Positions 48,832 to 61,953 of a stretch of DNA of 64,000 nt are shown here, in pieces; position 1 is the first letter of the stretch, and each line of letters opens with the position of its first letter. The stretch covers positions 1,387,392 to 1,451,391 of the forward strand of contig JADCRB010000038.1 in NCBI GenBank assembly GCA_021464245.1. The letters are read 5' to 3'. The notes beneath the pieces were generated by a model. The model searched no databases. It was given only the letters and a program-made list of their open reading frames with translations, and was not told the origin of the DNA. The DNA is from Carallia brachiata (lineage: Eukaryota; Streptophyta; Magnoliopsida; Malpighiales; Rhizophoraceae). The position numbers and the translations under genes were made by a program.

Positions 48832-49719
48832 GTCTTTAGTTTTGTATATGATAGTACAATTGAGATTTCTAGAAAACTAATGTTTAGAAAATTTCCGAAA
48901 ATTAATGGGCAAGGAATGATAGCTTTATTTTGTACGTTTCTTCACATGTTTTTTTTTTCTTTTTCGTGTTTGAATTTGATAAACTAAGCAGTTTACCTAT
49001 TTATGTGTTTGCCCTTGTAAATGGGGTAACAAAAAGTTCACCCAGTTAAAAACCGTCGGTTTCATATTTGAACATTGATGATTCATGTTATAATAGAATT
49101 AGCAATTTAAAAAAGACATTCCACCAGTAGCTTATGGCACTGTTCACTCCCATTCTTTGTGAAAATTATTTCCAATGCACCACAAGTCTCAGCCTGCATT
49201 ATTAGACAACGAATTTCTCTATTGTACCTTTTTTATTTTTTTTTTGGTTAGTGGAACTTTTTTGCATCTATCTTAAAATTTACGGGAAATGATGACACTC
49301 AAAATTAACTCAACTCTATTTCATATATCATAAATTTTCTTTCATTTCGCTTTAGAGAGAACATTAAAATCTATATCCCCATAGAGATATCACAATACTT
49401 AAGAGTATAAACATCTGTTTTGTTAGTTTTAAGTTCGAGTTTATACAGTCAATTTGACATTCTGGTGGATAAAAATATCTTATTCGGAGCTATAGAGTCT
49501 TAGCTACTAAGAATATTTCCTAAATAATATGATCTTGTTTAACTTTATGACAAGCATAGGTAGTTCAGATTCTACTAGGAAGAAGAAATTGTTACCTAAA
49601 CGTTCCCCAAGGTAAACTGAAATGTTTCCCAACATTTTTTTTTTGGTACATCTGAAAAACAAAAAAGGTTAAAGACTAGTGATGAATAAAAACAGAACCA
49701 TAACGATTGTCATCCAGAT

Positions 49720-50040
49720 GGCAGAAAATGCTTACTGATGGCCGATGAAGAAGAAGAAGATCAGTGAAACCATAGGATGCTCCTTTTTTGTTAGAAAATC
49801 AGTGCAAGAGTTGTCTTCATAAAGGACATGTTGCAATCTAACCACCCAACTTCTATTCTGAAGTGAATGGATATCTGTCAGGAGACAAGAGAACAAATGA
49901 GAAGAACGTTATTGACCTAATATCAAACGAAGAGCTTCAAGGAAGTTGATCTCTAAAATCACCCGTCGATAGCCCAACTCCCATCTCAGCTGTGTATGCC
50001 CCACATACCAATTAGCATTCTAGGTTGGAAAGAGGAGGTA
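49720..50040 (-). pseudogene. LINE RNase H domain fragment
   Basis: The minus strand reads WELGYRRVILEINFLEALRL, then after a stop SHLFSCLLTDIHSLQNRSWV and VRLQHVLYEDNSCTDFLTKK. The order V-L-E-x-(D/N)-xLEA, then DI-xLL-x-W-V, then H-V-xR-x-N-xxADFLA is the C-terminal half of plant LINE / RVT_3 RNase H domains. Stops break it. A second related piece is at 16610-17040. Confidence 0.65.
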
Positions 50041-50754
50041 AAAAAAAAAAAAAGCTAGGCTCTCATATCTTGAAAATCTTTAGATGTAACTCCTTTAATT
50101 TGTTTATAGATAATTGACTATACTTTTGATGTCATTTCTATTTTCTTTTTGGACTTTACTGCACTGTTTAATTTTAAATAATATTAAAATATTATAATTC
50201 TAATAATATCTAAGATTTATTTATTTATTTTTAAAATTTCAATTAACCAATGACACATATTACTTTAATTTTAGTTTAATCCTCCCTAAGAAATTTTATC
50301 ATGAATACATTATCTTGATGTATTTTATTTGTAAGGTTAATATCTAAAAAATTATGACTTTTGCGAAAATTAATAAATATAATATCATTTTTAAAAATTC
50401 ATAATTGAAGTTCTGTAAGAATTTTTTTTAATATATCTACTACATTATTGAATTTAATGATCATTTTTTACATCTGATGTAAATCTAGTTGCCATATTTT
50501 TATAATAGATGTTTAATATTTAGTTCACATTATCACAATAAATTACTATTTTTAATAAATTTCATCCATAAAACAGGTCAGAATAATAAATTTGTTAAAA
50601 AAATTCTTATAAATTTTAAATTATAAATTTGTTAAGATGATGATTTATTTATTAATTTACAGAAAAAGTTATCATTTTTTAGATATTAATCTTTATTTTT
50701 TTCTTTTTTTGAATGTAGACTGCAAGGAAAATGAAAATGCTTAAAATTTTAGAA

Positions 50755-52297
50755 TTATCGAGATAAAAAAAAAAGTCTACGAATAAATCTATTTTCACAA
50801 TTCAGTAACCAATGACTGCTGCCAATTGTCAATTGAAACCCACCACCAACGCTTCTTTTCTTCTCATTAGTGTTCGGCGTTCGAGACCCTGTATGCACTA
50901 TTTCCAAGGACGATGACGAAGACGAGGAAGATGGCTCCGGCAAGCTGTGCTTGTTAGTCACTCGAATCGGCTCATAGTCTCATACTTATCGGAGCCAATC
51001 AAGTGCGGAAAATTGTGTTTAGCTTTTGAACCACGCATCTTAAAAGCGGCTCTGTTGTAAGACAGAGCTGCGTCCTCGGCTGTCTCGTATGTTCCCAGCC
51101 AACTTCTCGCACCGCCCTTCTTTGGATCCTTAATCTCCACCGCGTACTTCCCCCACGGCCTCCTCCTCACTCCCATATAATGCCTCCCATTCGGCGGGGC
51201 GTGCGAAGCAATGGCGTCATTTTTCTCAGGTTCATAGCTCGCTGCGACGGTCAAGGACGGATCCAATTAAGGACGAGGGGAGGCGAATGCCCCCTCCCTC
51301 TCAAATTATAAGCTATATATTTTTGTAGGGGAAAAAAATTGCAAAAAATGGAACTCAGCCCAGTTGTATTTGCCATTGTGGCCCCCTCTCATCTACCAAA
51401 TGCCTGATTCGAGCCCCATGTGTCGCATTTGCCTTTTTTTTATTTGCTCCGCTCTTGTTTTTTTGTTTTTCCCTTTTTCGAAAGAAATTAATTTATTTAT
51501 TATTTTCTTGATAATTTATTTATAATATATTTATTAAAATTATTTTTATTTATTTTTAAATAAATTTTCTTATATTCATATAAGTATTCTTTTTAAAAAA
51601 TACTTTATCTTTAATAAAACAAATTATTAACAATAATTACTATTAAAAAAATATTTAAAGACATTTTATATATCTATCATGTAATTATTTATAAAATAGA
51701 CTTTAATTTTACTAATTATCGAACATTATAAAGAATTTATTATATAAACACACGAGAGATAATAATTAAATAATTAAATAATTATTTATATAAAAAATAG
51801 TGTATTTAATTGTATAAATAATAATAAAATTAAACATTAGAATTCATACAATGTAATTATAATATTTATTTTTTAAATTAATTAATATAATTTTTATTTT
51901 TATTCATATATATTAATTCTTACAATTATATTTATACATATAAAATTTGTTCCTTCTAAAATTTTTTTATAGTCCGTCTCTGACTAAAGTGGTTGCCAAC
52001 CAAACTGGGCAAAGTCATCAATTTTTAAAAAAAGATCGCTCCAGTTATGGGTCATTAAGAGACTGTTAAGCAGAAGCCCGAACTTTTTCGGCAACACACC
52101 GGCACATTGCTGGCGTTGGTCTCCGGCAGGTCATCTTCGAGAAGATGGTACTGAATTAATTCTAAAAGAGTTAAATTGAATTCTAAAGAACTCAGATTGG
52201 CATTTCTAATCAATTTTTTTAAAAAATTAATAAAAATATTTTCCGGGATTGGATCAGACGCTTCAATGGTTTTGAAGTGTTGTGCTCTGTACAGCAA
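50755..52297 (-). pseudogene. Broken group IX ERF paralogue interrupted by a transposon
   Basis: From the 5' end: NLSSLEFNLTLLELIQYHLL resembles the intact ERF N-terminus; then, in another frame, MTHNWSDLFLKIDDFAQFGW. A repeat of about 730 bp (51253-51983) intervenes. The gene resumes with an intact AP2 domain at 51266-50958 ([19 protein letters not shown], then [18 protein letters not shown], then [15 protein letters not shown]). After SDKYE an 8-base insertion (ACTATGAG, near 50971-50984) shifts the frame; the old C-terminus [13 protein letters not shown] continues in another frame to 50755. The AP2 part alone could still be translated from the Met at 51266, but promoter and N-terminus are separated from it. 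Confidence 0.9.
51253..51983. mobile_element. Non-autonomous DNA transposon in the ERF pseudogene
   Basis: The insertion interrupts ERF homology. Its left end reads CAAGGACGGATCCAA and its right end, inverted, CAGAGACGGACTA. These resemble the hAT ends at 32907 (CAGGGACGGATCCAG). The interior is AT-rich with no transposase, and holds a segment ending GATTCGAGCCCCATG. The flanking 8-mers (GCGACGGT and ACTAAAGT) do not match, so the exact borders or the family are uncertain. Confidence 0.55.
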
Positions 52298-53412
52298 GTG
52301 ACTAAAGAAGAAAGTGCGGCTATTTATATTCTGAACGGCACCATAATCGAGCCGTGCAGTGCGCTATATAATATTTTAATATTTTTAAACTTTTTTTTTT
52401 TTTGACATTTCATAGAACTTTCGCTAATCTGCAAGTGGGAGTCGGTTTGATTCACATGTTTTTTGAGTTGAATTAACAATATTTTTTTAATTAAAACTCT
52501 CCGTTTGGTACTTCATTAATTAAACCATAAATGATTCTTATTACGCTGTCAAAATTAATATAATAATAACAATTATTTTTTTAAAGAACGAGTTGCCCTC
52601 TGCTTTGATGTGATGGGGTGGTCTAATCATCCCATGTTACGCTAGATTCTTTCAGGATAATGGATGCCATATGTAATTCTGGCTTAATTAATAAAAAGTT
52701 CAGGTGATTTAGGAGCTGTTAATCAGTTTTTCTCTTTTTTGTTGTTTTTTTTCTGGGTGCTGTTAAATTGTCTATCCCTGCTTTTTATTTTTATATTTTT
52801 CCTTTTACTAGTTAAAGCATTATCATGTGTGCATATATTAACATTTCATATCTCCAACTAAATTTAACGCGTACTTACTACTTAGATATAAACTCACATT
52901 TATACAGATTTACAGTTAGCATATTAAATTGTCATCATATATTGAATAATAATAATAATAATATTTTATATTTAGTGGAATGGATTTGTTTATGGAGAGA
53001 AGAAAACGTGCATTATTTCAACATGGTATATACGCATATGTAAAATACTATTTCGCATACTTCTAAAACTATTTTATGGATATCTTCCACAAATTAATAA
53101 TTTGGACGCGTGGAGGAATATTTTGGGAGTAATGCTACTGTTCACTGATACTAACACGTGATTAAAAAAATCATATAAATTCAGTTAAGAGTGACATTTT
53201 TAAATTTTTCATTAAATAAAAGTTTTTTTTTTTTTGGCAGGTAAGTCTAATTTGATTGTTTTTCTGTCGTGTCATGCGGAGATTCATTTTGAGACCTATC
53301 TGAACTTTGTAGTCGCTAATCGCGTCTAGAAATCTCCTAAATAAGATAGAGTACTGCAAGATTATGTTGATATGACAATGCTAATCAATCGTCTAAATAC
53401 TATTATTTAAAG
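52298..53412. other. Intergenic region upstream of the ERF pseudogene
   Basis: AT-rich; no gene recognised. A short AAT run occurs near 52947-52962. Confidence 0.5.
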
Positions 53413-54583
53413 TCCGTTTGGAGATGATATTCAATTTTTTATTTTTATTTCTTATTTTTGATTTTTTTATTTTTATTATTTACTGAATTTTTGTATTTGT
53501 TACTGTCAATTTTTATTTTTTTAAGAATAAAAAAGTAGATAGAAAAAGGATAGTGAGAGAATTGGTAAAAAAAATATGAATAGAGAGAGAAAAATGGAGG
53601 AGAGAGAGATGGTAGAGAGAAATAATAGAGAGAATGATAGAGAGAAAAAGAGAGAGAGAGAGAGAGAGTAGAAAGAGAATGAATAGAGAGAATGACAGAG
53701 AGATAAACGAGAGAGAAAAGTAGAGAAAGAATAAGTAAATAAAATGGTAGAGAGAGAACGAGTAGAGAGAATGACAGAGAGAGAAAAGAGAAAGAGGGTG
53801 AAGAAAGAATGAGTAAAGAGAATGATATAGAGAGAAAAATGAGAGAGAAGGTACAGAGAGAATGAGTAGAGAAATTGGTAAAGTAAGAAAAAGAGAGAGT
53901 CTGGGTAGAGGGAGAATGAGTAGAGAAAATAGTAGAGAGAGAATGGTAGAGCGAGAAAAATGAGAGAGTGTGGGTAAATAGAGAATAGTAGAGAGAAAAG
54001 AGAGAGAGAGAGAGAGGGTAGAGAGAGAACGAATAGAGATAATGGTAGAGCGAGAAAAAGCAGAGAGAGTAAGTAGAGAGAGAATGGTAGAGGGAGAAAA
54101 ATAGAGAGGGAGAGTAGAGAGAAAGGTTGAGGGAGAAAAAGAAGAGAGAGAGAGCAAATAGAGGGAGAATGAATAGAGAGAATAGTAGAGGGAGAAAAAG
54201 AAGAGGTGATAGGGAAAGAATGAGTAGAGAGAGAAAGAGTAGAGAGAGAATGGTAGAGATTGAAAAATGAAAGAGATGGTAGAGAGAGAAAGAGCAGAGA
54301 GAGAAAAAATATAGAGGGATAGAGAGATGATGAGTAAAGAGTGATATGGTAAAAATGATGGATAGAGAGAGAAAATATTGTAAGAAAGTATAGAAAAGTA
54401 AAAAAAATAAAATAAGAAAATTATTTTTTATTATTTTCTCAATTTATTTTTTTCTTTAAAAAATATTTTTAACTTTTCAATAAAAAATAAAAAATAAAAA
54501 ATAAAATTAATACTAAATATATTTTCTATTTTTTTATAAAAAATAAATAAAAATAAAAAATTTAATCTATACCAAATAGGATC
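53413..54583. mobile_element. TIR-like element carrying a purine minisatellite
   Basis: The left end TCCGTTTGGAGATGATATTC and the inverse of the right end TCCTATTTGGTATAGATT, each followed by A-(A)TTTTTTATTTTTATTT, form imperfect inverted ends. Between them, 53518-54410 is almost pure A/G on the plus strand, built of variants of GAGAGAATGAGTAGAGAG and GAGAAAAAGAGAG. The minus-strand open frame across it (Ser/Leu-rich) is a translation of this repeat, not a gene. Confidence 0.5.
53518..54410 (+). repeat. AGAGAGAA-type polypurine minisatellite
   Basis: About 890 bp with degenerate units of 15-30 bp made of GAGA runs joined by ATGAGTA, ATGGTA or AAAA. Nearly all pyrimidines fall on T in these joiners. 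Confidence 0.85.
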
Positions 54584-56353
54584 TCAGATTCTGCATTACT
54601 AGATATGATCGTTTTTTGATGACTTCACTCTGTACCGATACTGAGATTTTTTATGTCATTCTCATAAGTTTTTCACTTTCAGCCCACGTGATTGTGTTAC
54701 TCTTTATTGTAACTCGAGCCTCGAAGGAAAAGCCAGAGACCGTTCATTTCGTTGGTCCTCCTTGCTAACAGTTGCTCATATCATCAAGGTATTCAGTTTT
54801 TTTATCTTGTTACCGATTGTGAGGCATGTTTGAGTTTAAAAAAAAAAAAAATTTTAAGAAGGCTGTTCTCTAAAAGCGTTGAAAATGAATGTTTTTATTT
54901 GTCTTTTTATATTTGTCTTGTTGTTTTCGAATTTTGCAGTTGTAATAGGATGATTGTGCCATCTAGTCTTCAGTGGTTGTGCCATCCAGTCAAAAACTGA
55001 CGGAAAACAATTGCTAAATCCTTCTTGGGTGGGAAGAGGCTACCCAAAAGAGAATACCTTTTTTGGAAATTAAGATAGAGAAAAAAATTAATTGTTTGTG
55101 AAGATGATTGATCCAGGCCCAATACAAGCCCAACAATTCTGCACACTCGCCACACGTGTCTTCCACACGCGTAAATTGCAACGGCTCTTTTTTCTTATTT
55201 CTCTGAGCGTCCATAAAATGGTGGTGCCCCCTCTCGTTCTCTCCCAAACTCCTCATCTCTGTTCTCTCTCCCTCCCCCTCTCTCTCTCTCTCTTTCTATT
55301 TTCTTGTTTCGTTCTCTCTTTCTATTTTCTTGTTTCGTTCTTCTTTTGGTTAGGTTTCAGTAAAAGGTGTTCCTTTTCTTCTCAATTAGGTTCTGTCTGT
55401 TTCCTTCTCGGGAAAATACAGTTCTGGGTGGGTTTTCCTTTTCTTTTCTTCCTTCTCATCTTTTTTTTTTTTTTTTTTTTGCATGGTGGGTCTGTGATAA
55501 ATTTTCTGGCAGTTTGATGGGTTCTTGTTCTGATATTGGATTGTTTAATTGCGCAGTCCCTGAATCATGATCTTCGATTGGGAATTCAGGCTCAGTGTTG
55601 ATTGTACAGTTCTGGAGTCTTTCTTGATTTTATTTATTCTTTCTTGGATGATTTGGTTCGGAATTTGTTTTGAGCGTTTGTTCTATATCTTTTATGCTTT
55701 ACAATAATGGTTGGTATTTCTTAAATCTTTTTGTCTTTCCCCCCCTCTTTTGGGTTTCCTGGCATGTTGTAGATTACTGCTATTTAAAACATCAAGAAAT
55801 CATTAGTGAAGTAATTTATTTTATGTGGTAAAGGGTAAGGACAACAGCTTAAAGAGCTATCCATTTGTAATCTCGTGAATATTTTGAATGGAATTGGAAA
55901 GTAAAAGAGAACAAATTGGGATTTGGGTACCTATATGAGTTGGGAAAAATTCTTAATACTGTGGTTTATATGTCAATCATTCTTTCTGAAAAAACATATA
56001 ATTTTGTCTTCATTTGCGAAGCTGTTTTCAGACGTTAGTTTAATGTTCATGATGCGAATCATTTTCATTCTAATTTCACAGTAAAGATCCTTTCTTGTGA
56101 AGCAAGAGATCTGTGCTCTCGCATCAGCCAACTCATAATGATAATCAGAAATCTATGCACCTTTTGGGCCTTAATTGCTACAATCATGCAGGTCTGCATA
56201 CTGCGAGGCGCAATTACCACCTGATAACTGGAGACAATTCTTGGCACAATTAATTCCAGTGTAGCTTTTTGGCTCTTCTTGTTTAATTTTGTGCTCTCAC
56301 TTTTTTTTTTTTTTCCGTCGTGCATTTTCTTACTTGTGCGTCAAAATTTTCAG
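54584..56353 (+). other. Duplicated promoter-like segment upstream of the transportin remnant
   Basis: About 54700-55350 aligns with 61020-61870 (shared GGCCCAA, GCCCAACA, CACACGCG, GCAACGGCTCTTTTTTC and CT-rich leader) and in part with 62870-63115. About 55577-55860 aligns with 63485-63790. A 26-bp unit (CTCTCTTTCTATTTTCTTGT and following bases) is repeated at 55288-55339. It resembles promoter plus 5' UTR plus first intron, but I found no start codon with a convincing exon. Confidence 0.5.
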
Positions 56354-58024
56354 GTCTTGTTGTCAAACATGGTGTATATCAGATGATGAGTTGCTTGCTG
56401 AAGCTGAGGTTAAGCTCTTCTTAAATGCTTTATGGTTTTAGAACTTCATAATTAGCATTGTATGACTAATCTTTATCCTGGCATCAAGAGATTGTTGGAG
56501 GAGGGTGTGTCACTTCCAGATCATGATCAGGTTAATTTCATTTCTCTTATAAATTAATTTTGCTGGCTGTTATCATTTTTTTATGTAATTCTTCTTCAGT
56601 TAATGTGTCATCGTCATCATTTATTATGATTTTCTTAATTGCAATCTCTGAAACATTGCTTTGAGCCATCACGATTTCATGGATCTGACAGTTTGGATGA
56701 TGATGTAGGTTGCCAAGGTGACTAAAAGCTTTCCATGACAGTGGCCACTTTATCAGCTGGTTTATACAACTAAACTTCTGCATGCTTTTGATGTAGAAAG
56801 TTGAGATCATCATTCAAAAGCTTATGAACAACTAGTTTGGTATATTAACAGGATGATGACATTGTTAACATATGGAATTTGAGGAAAAGCAGTGCAGTCG
56901 CCCTTGATATTTTCTCAAATGTGTTTGGAGATGAGATTCTTCCAACATTTATGCCTGTTGTTCAGGTAATAGTATTATTTTGTCACAGATGCACTGGTTT
57001 CTTTCTGAAAGATATTTCCTCCCATCTCATTTTAAGTTGTGCATTAGTGTGGATATAAAAGTGTGGGCCATATTTCCATTTTTTTTACCCCTTATCAGAT
57101 ATATCCTGTTTGTCCCTTGTGTTGCATCTGAGTTCTTGTTGTTCCTTAGTATTGGTCATTAGAAGCTGCATGGTTCTCTGATGACTCATTTATTTGGATC
57201 ATGCAAGCTGGTTATTGTTAAAGTGAAAGCAATATTTCAATTTGTCATATGGATTCTCTTTTCATTTGTTTGAAACTCGTCTAAGTTCCTGTTGAACTAT
57301 GTACATGGTTGCCAGAAGTTGGATTGTGGTAGAAGCTGGTGGTAAGTTCGAACAACAATTTAAGCTTATAATTGTAAATTTAAGATAAAAGGAGAATAAA
57401 AGGAACTATAGACATGAGAGCAATAAAAGGAGAATAAAAATGAATAAAAATGCTGCCATGAGAGCAGAAATAAATCATGGTTTTCTCATTTTCTTATTGA
57501 TATTTATGTAAATAACAGCATAGGAGTTGCAAATGTTACTTGAATGCCTTAATTATTTAAAATCTATTTACCCACTTGCTCACATTGCTCTTTCACTTAC
57601 TCCTTTCTGTTATTTGCTGTAATTTCTTTTTCTTTTTTTTTTTTATTGTGATTACACTTCCAACATAGACTTTCTAATAGGGAAAGAGCAATAGACCATA
57701 TCTAAGTTTAGTTTTCCTGAATGAGAAGCGCTGATGTATGTTGATCAGATTGAAGCCTATAGGTGATGATTAGGATGTGGCATAAATAGAGCTCAACCAG
57801 TTTTTATTCAATGAGAACCCACTTACAAAACTGCTTTTTCTTTTTCTTTTTTTCTGTGAGCTGTAGTCTCTTGTTTTGGACACCCAGTTTCACATTAAAG
57901 ATAATTACAGGCTAAGTTGTCTTCTATTGGCAATGAATCTTGGACAGACAGTGATATAGCTTTCTTGGCTATTGGTGCAATGGGTGAAGGTTGCATTGAT
58001 GGCCTTTATCCTAATTTGCTTCAG
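56354..58024 (+). pseudogene. TRN1: Transportin-1 (importin beta family) remnant
   Basis: Exon pieces: 56354-56408 (VLLSNMVY, then after a one-base shift DDELLAEAE), ~56491-56530 (EEGVSLPDHDQ), ~56644-56707 (LKHCFEPSRFHGSDSLDDD), 56852-56965 ([20 protein letters not shown], then [14 protein letters not shown]) and 57911-58024 (AKLSSIGNESWTDSDIAFLA, then GEGCIDGLYPNLLQ). This is the acidic-loop and HEAT-repeat middle of transportin-1, the importer of PY-NLS cargo such as RNA-binding proteins. The last two exons are open, 38 codons each, with good splice sites. The acceptor before the third piece is lost (TTGCAAT; the copy at 63988 keeps TTGCAG). N-terminal and C-terminal exons are missing. It is probably a truncated duplicate of a gene lying to the right. 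Confidence 0.85.
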
Positions 58025-61000
58025 GTAAAAAAATTATTTATCCCAGTTATTACTAGCCAAGTTGAAGAAATGATGGAATTTCTATGATAATGGCTACACA
58101 TATGGTTGTCATTTGGAAACAGTTGAAGCGTATAGTTTAGTATGGAAATTGTGGAAAGAGGAGCTTTGACCAGACTAAGCATTTTTGGAGATCAAACATA
58201 CTAAATTAGGAATGTAATATCCCTCGATGCAAGATCAAACATACTAGTTTAGGAAATGCCTTTATCCTATCTTACAGGTTTTGTGCTTAATGTTATGGGC
58301 AAGATCCCTCGATGCTTTTCCATGAGCATGTGGAACCCTGTGCTCCACAGATCATGAGATGCTTACATGGGAATAGTTGCTCAGTGCATGTGACGGCACA
58401 TGAGTGGTACGAACAATTAAGGTTGTCTCTTTGGTAGGCTTTTTTTTCACGCACCAAACTGCCTTGCTGCAATCCTCTCTTCAGTTGCAAGTAAGCACTT
58501 TGTGTGTCTTAGAAAGATGAGTTTCCTGTGTGGCACTATCAAGAGGTCTGATTTGATGTTGTGTTAATCGTCCTGTTGTTTCTCCATGTATCTCTTCTTA
58601 CATGCTTATAGGACTGGCAATTTGAAACGCCCAGACTGACCAATAGTATTTTTGAGAGCCTTTACAGTAAGGCAGTGTACTAGATATCTGATGGATGGCC
58701 ATGGGTTCTTATATTTTGCATTCTAAGATTCAGATTTTTGAAGGGTAAGCCTTAATGTAACAGTAAGCCTTGGCAGCAGGCTAATTTGGTATGTAGCTTT
58801 GTGCCTTGGCACTCAATTGCTGTCTTGGACCACTCTAGTTGCCATCAGGGGCCTTTTGGTTCCTGGATTGAGACGGGCTTCCTATGTTGCGTACCCATTG
58901 AGTTCTAATATGAAGATTGTGGTCCTTCCAATCTGTCTTTCTTACAAGTTTTCTGAATTGATTTTTCCTTTTTGCTTGCTTATGTGATGCTGTTTGTGAA
59001 AATTACTGCTAAGAGCCCTTTTTTATTTAATGGCAGATAGCAGATAGTGCATTTTGGACTTTACTTTGAGGATTAGGTTTTTCCTTGTCTTTTGATAGGG
59101 GCTGGCTTTTGTCCTTTGTAGCAATTTTCTTCCTCTGGGCTTCTTCCCCATCCCTTGCTGTAATTGTCAATTTCATCTTCTTTTAGTCGGACGTAGTGTT
59201 TGGCAATGATAGTTTATTCTCTCACAAATGGCTTTTGAGCCCATTTGTTAATGAATTCTCATCTAAGCGTTGCTTTTAGTTTAAATTGATCTATGGGCTT
59301 ACAATAGAAGGGATGATGCACAAATTTTTTTGCTCCTTATTTAATGTATGACTATAAGTTCCATTTGGACTATTTTACCACAAGAAACAAAAAGAGCTGA
59401 ATTATTCTGCTGGACTTTTGGGTTTTTAATTCTTTATCTTTTCTTTATTTTGCCTCTCTCGTTGTTGGTTAGGTTGTGGATATAACAGGGCTAAGTTTTC
59501 TTGTGGATCATTGGAGCATTTGGATATTGTTTGTAAGTAAAAGGGGCTATGCTCTTCTTCTTTTTGTGAGGAAGTTGGTTTTACATTATTCAAATTTTCG
59601 AGAGGATTTATGGATGGCCTAGAGCTATGGCTGGCATTGTTGAATCTAATTGTTTGGTTATCAATTTTATTTGTTTTAGTCTATGCATTTCTTAACCTGT
59701 AGCATGGTCTGCAAATGCGAAGGTAGTTAGTTTCACTTCTGTTAGTTAAGGTATTTCTCGTTGGTGTTTCACGTCTGATCCTGACTTTCGATGCATCATT
59801 TCTGTTTCTTTTGATTGTGGTTTCATGTTTGATTATACCTGTTGTATGGAAGCTATGTTGTTTCCTGACTACATGAATTAATTTAAGCATGTGCTTGCTA
59901 TTTACCTGGTTTTACCTTCTGTTGCAATTCATTGAGTAACAAAATTTAGCGGCTTCAATTTGGTTTAGGGTGTGATTAACCTTGTATGCATGAACCCTTA
60001 AGATTCTGTGTAGGGGTACCAAGAAATGGGCCTTTGCATTGATTTGATTGAACTGTGAACATTATTTCGATATGGCAGTCGATTTGGTATCATTGGGACC
60101 AACGAAAATAATCTTTGGTGATTTTGTTTGATATGGCTCTGTTGTCAAGTCTTTGGGTTCTTACTTTGTGGTCTGTTACTCTTTACTCTTGGTTGGATTG
60201 TGGTTGTTTGGAAGTCTCTTGTCTGATTGATCTCTATATCTTTGTTTCAAGAAAATACATCTCAAGCCCTTTATACGTGTTCGGACTTCTTGAAATCAAC
60301 GGATTGTCGATAGTGTTCGCGAGTAAGTTAAATTTTTTTTCAAGAAGTTTTGATTAAAAATTGTCATTGAAAGGCTTTTTGCTTAAATTTTTTTTCCTGT
60401 TAGTTTCGTCTCTTTTCAAGTTAATCATCTGTACTGGTGCTGCTACCTTCAGACAGGCAGTAGCCTTGATTTTGAGTCCTGGTTCACGATGAGTCTCTTC
60501 CGGTTTCAGAGGTTGCTTCTGGAGGTTATGTTTCTTGATCTATTTCAGTTACCAGCAATGGTAATTGCATTATCAATCATTCAGAGTATGTTGTCCCTCA
60601 TGATCTTGTGGGTCAAACGTTCAAGCATCGAATTGTATGTCTAGTCCGCAATGTATATCTTTAGATGTTTGCCCGTGGATATATGTTACCTTTAATGCAA
60701 ATCAGTTTGCAATAAGCTCTATCCACTGACTGGTAAAAATGGAAAAGACTAGAGGCTGGGTTTTATTTTTTTATTGAAGTTTCACTCTTTTAGTTTGCAA
60801 ATTGCCCTCTATCTCTCTTTATTGTTATATATTTTTTTTTTTTCAATTTCACTGACTGATAAGATTTGTTTTTGTTGTTGTGTCACAGGACTAGTCCAAA
60901 TATGAGTATGTCATTGATGCTGAGGTAGCTTCTCTCTCATAGACAAGCACAGCTATCTGTTTTGGTATGTGCAAAGATTTTTTATTTCACCCCAATATTT

Positions 61001-61953
61001 CACTTTTAGTCCACGACATTGTGTTTTTCTATGTTGTAGATGGAAGGAGAAGACGGGAGGCCGCTGGTCCTCCTTGTAAGCAGTTGCTCGTATTATTAGG
61101 GTGCTCAGTTCATCTCTTGTTAGTTAGCATGAGGTATGTTGAGTTAAAAAGAAAATTATTTTTTCCTACAATTGATAGAATGCTGTTCCCCAAAAAAAGG
61201 CTCTGAAAATGAATGTTTTTATTTGTCTTGTTTTGGAATTTTGCAGTTCTTAAATTCTAACAGTATGATCGTTTTATCTTTTCTCCAATGGGAAGAGGTT
61301 ACACCAAAGAGAAGGCCTTTTCTGCACATAAAGAAATTAATTGTCCGTGGAGGTTTTTTTTTTTTTTTTTTTTTTGACTTTTTTTCTGATTTAAACCGAC
61401 TAATTAAAAAAAAAGATAATAGTTAAAAAAAGTAAAAAATTCGAACTCTTAATTTTTTTTTTTTGGTAATGAGGGATCTTATTGAGTATTTGGAAGGAAG
61501 AAATGAGATGTGGTAGGATTTGAATCCCCTACCTACTGGTTGAGAGACAACCCCTCAACTAATTAAATAAATACTTAACCTCCGAACTCTTAACTTTTTA
61601 TTTGTTGGTATACAAGCATATGACTAGTTAGTTGTGAAGTTAATTGATCCGGCCCAATTTAAGCCCAACACTCCCTCACACGCGCCGCACGTGTCCTCCA
61701 CACGCGAAAATAGCAACGGCTCTTTTTTCATAATTTTCTGAGCCTCTATAAATGACTCTGCCTGCTCTTGGACTCTCCGAAGCTCCTCTCTCTCCCCTCC
61801 CTTTCTCTTCTCTCTCCCAAGCCCCTCTCTTCTCTCTCTCTGTCTTTCCTCTCTGTCTTCCTTTCTCTCTATATTTTCTTGTTTCGTTCTCTTCTTTTTC
61901 TCGGCATTGCAACATCGCCAGAGTTCGAACTGCGGCGGCATAATTTCCCGGCC
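58025..61953 (+). other. Non-coding region after the transportin remnant, with a repeated promoter segment
   Basis: The next transportin exon (beginning IV-FLIPLLDDK in the family) was looked for and not found. T-rich, intron-like sequence with scattered short open frames and no domain. From about 61020 it aligns with the 54700-55350 segment. A TATA box lies at 61747-61752. Confidence 0.5.
61747..61752 (+). promoter_or_regulatory. TATA box before the MON2-like exon
   Basis: TATAAA in CCTCTATAAATGACTC, 207 bases upstream of the ATG at 61954, followed by a CT-rich leader of the kind common in plant 5' UTRs. Confidence 0.55.

Larger units (their letters stand above)
47379..50754. other. Intergenic region between the two ERF copies
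   Basis: No gene recognised. A minus open frame at 48040-48291 has no domain I know. Microsatellites: AT at 48449-48471, TA near 48691-48706, AAT at 48801-48831. A LINE RNase H relic lies at 49720-50040. The remainder is AT-rich. Confidence 0.5.

Noticed and set aside
53513..54157. Minus-strand 214-codon Ser/Leu-rich open frame
   Set aside because: It is the direct translation of the purine minisatellite, which lacks stop codons by composition.
55092..55517. Plus-strand 141-codon open frame
   Set aside because: Covers a promoter-like and CT-rich leader segment that is repeated elsewhere without the frame. Phe/Leu/Ser-rich, no domain.
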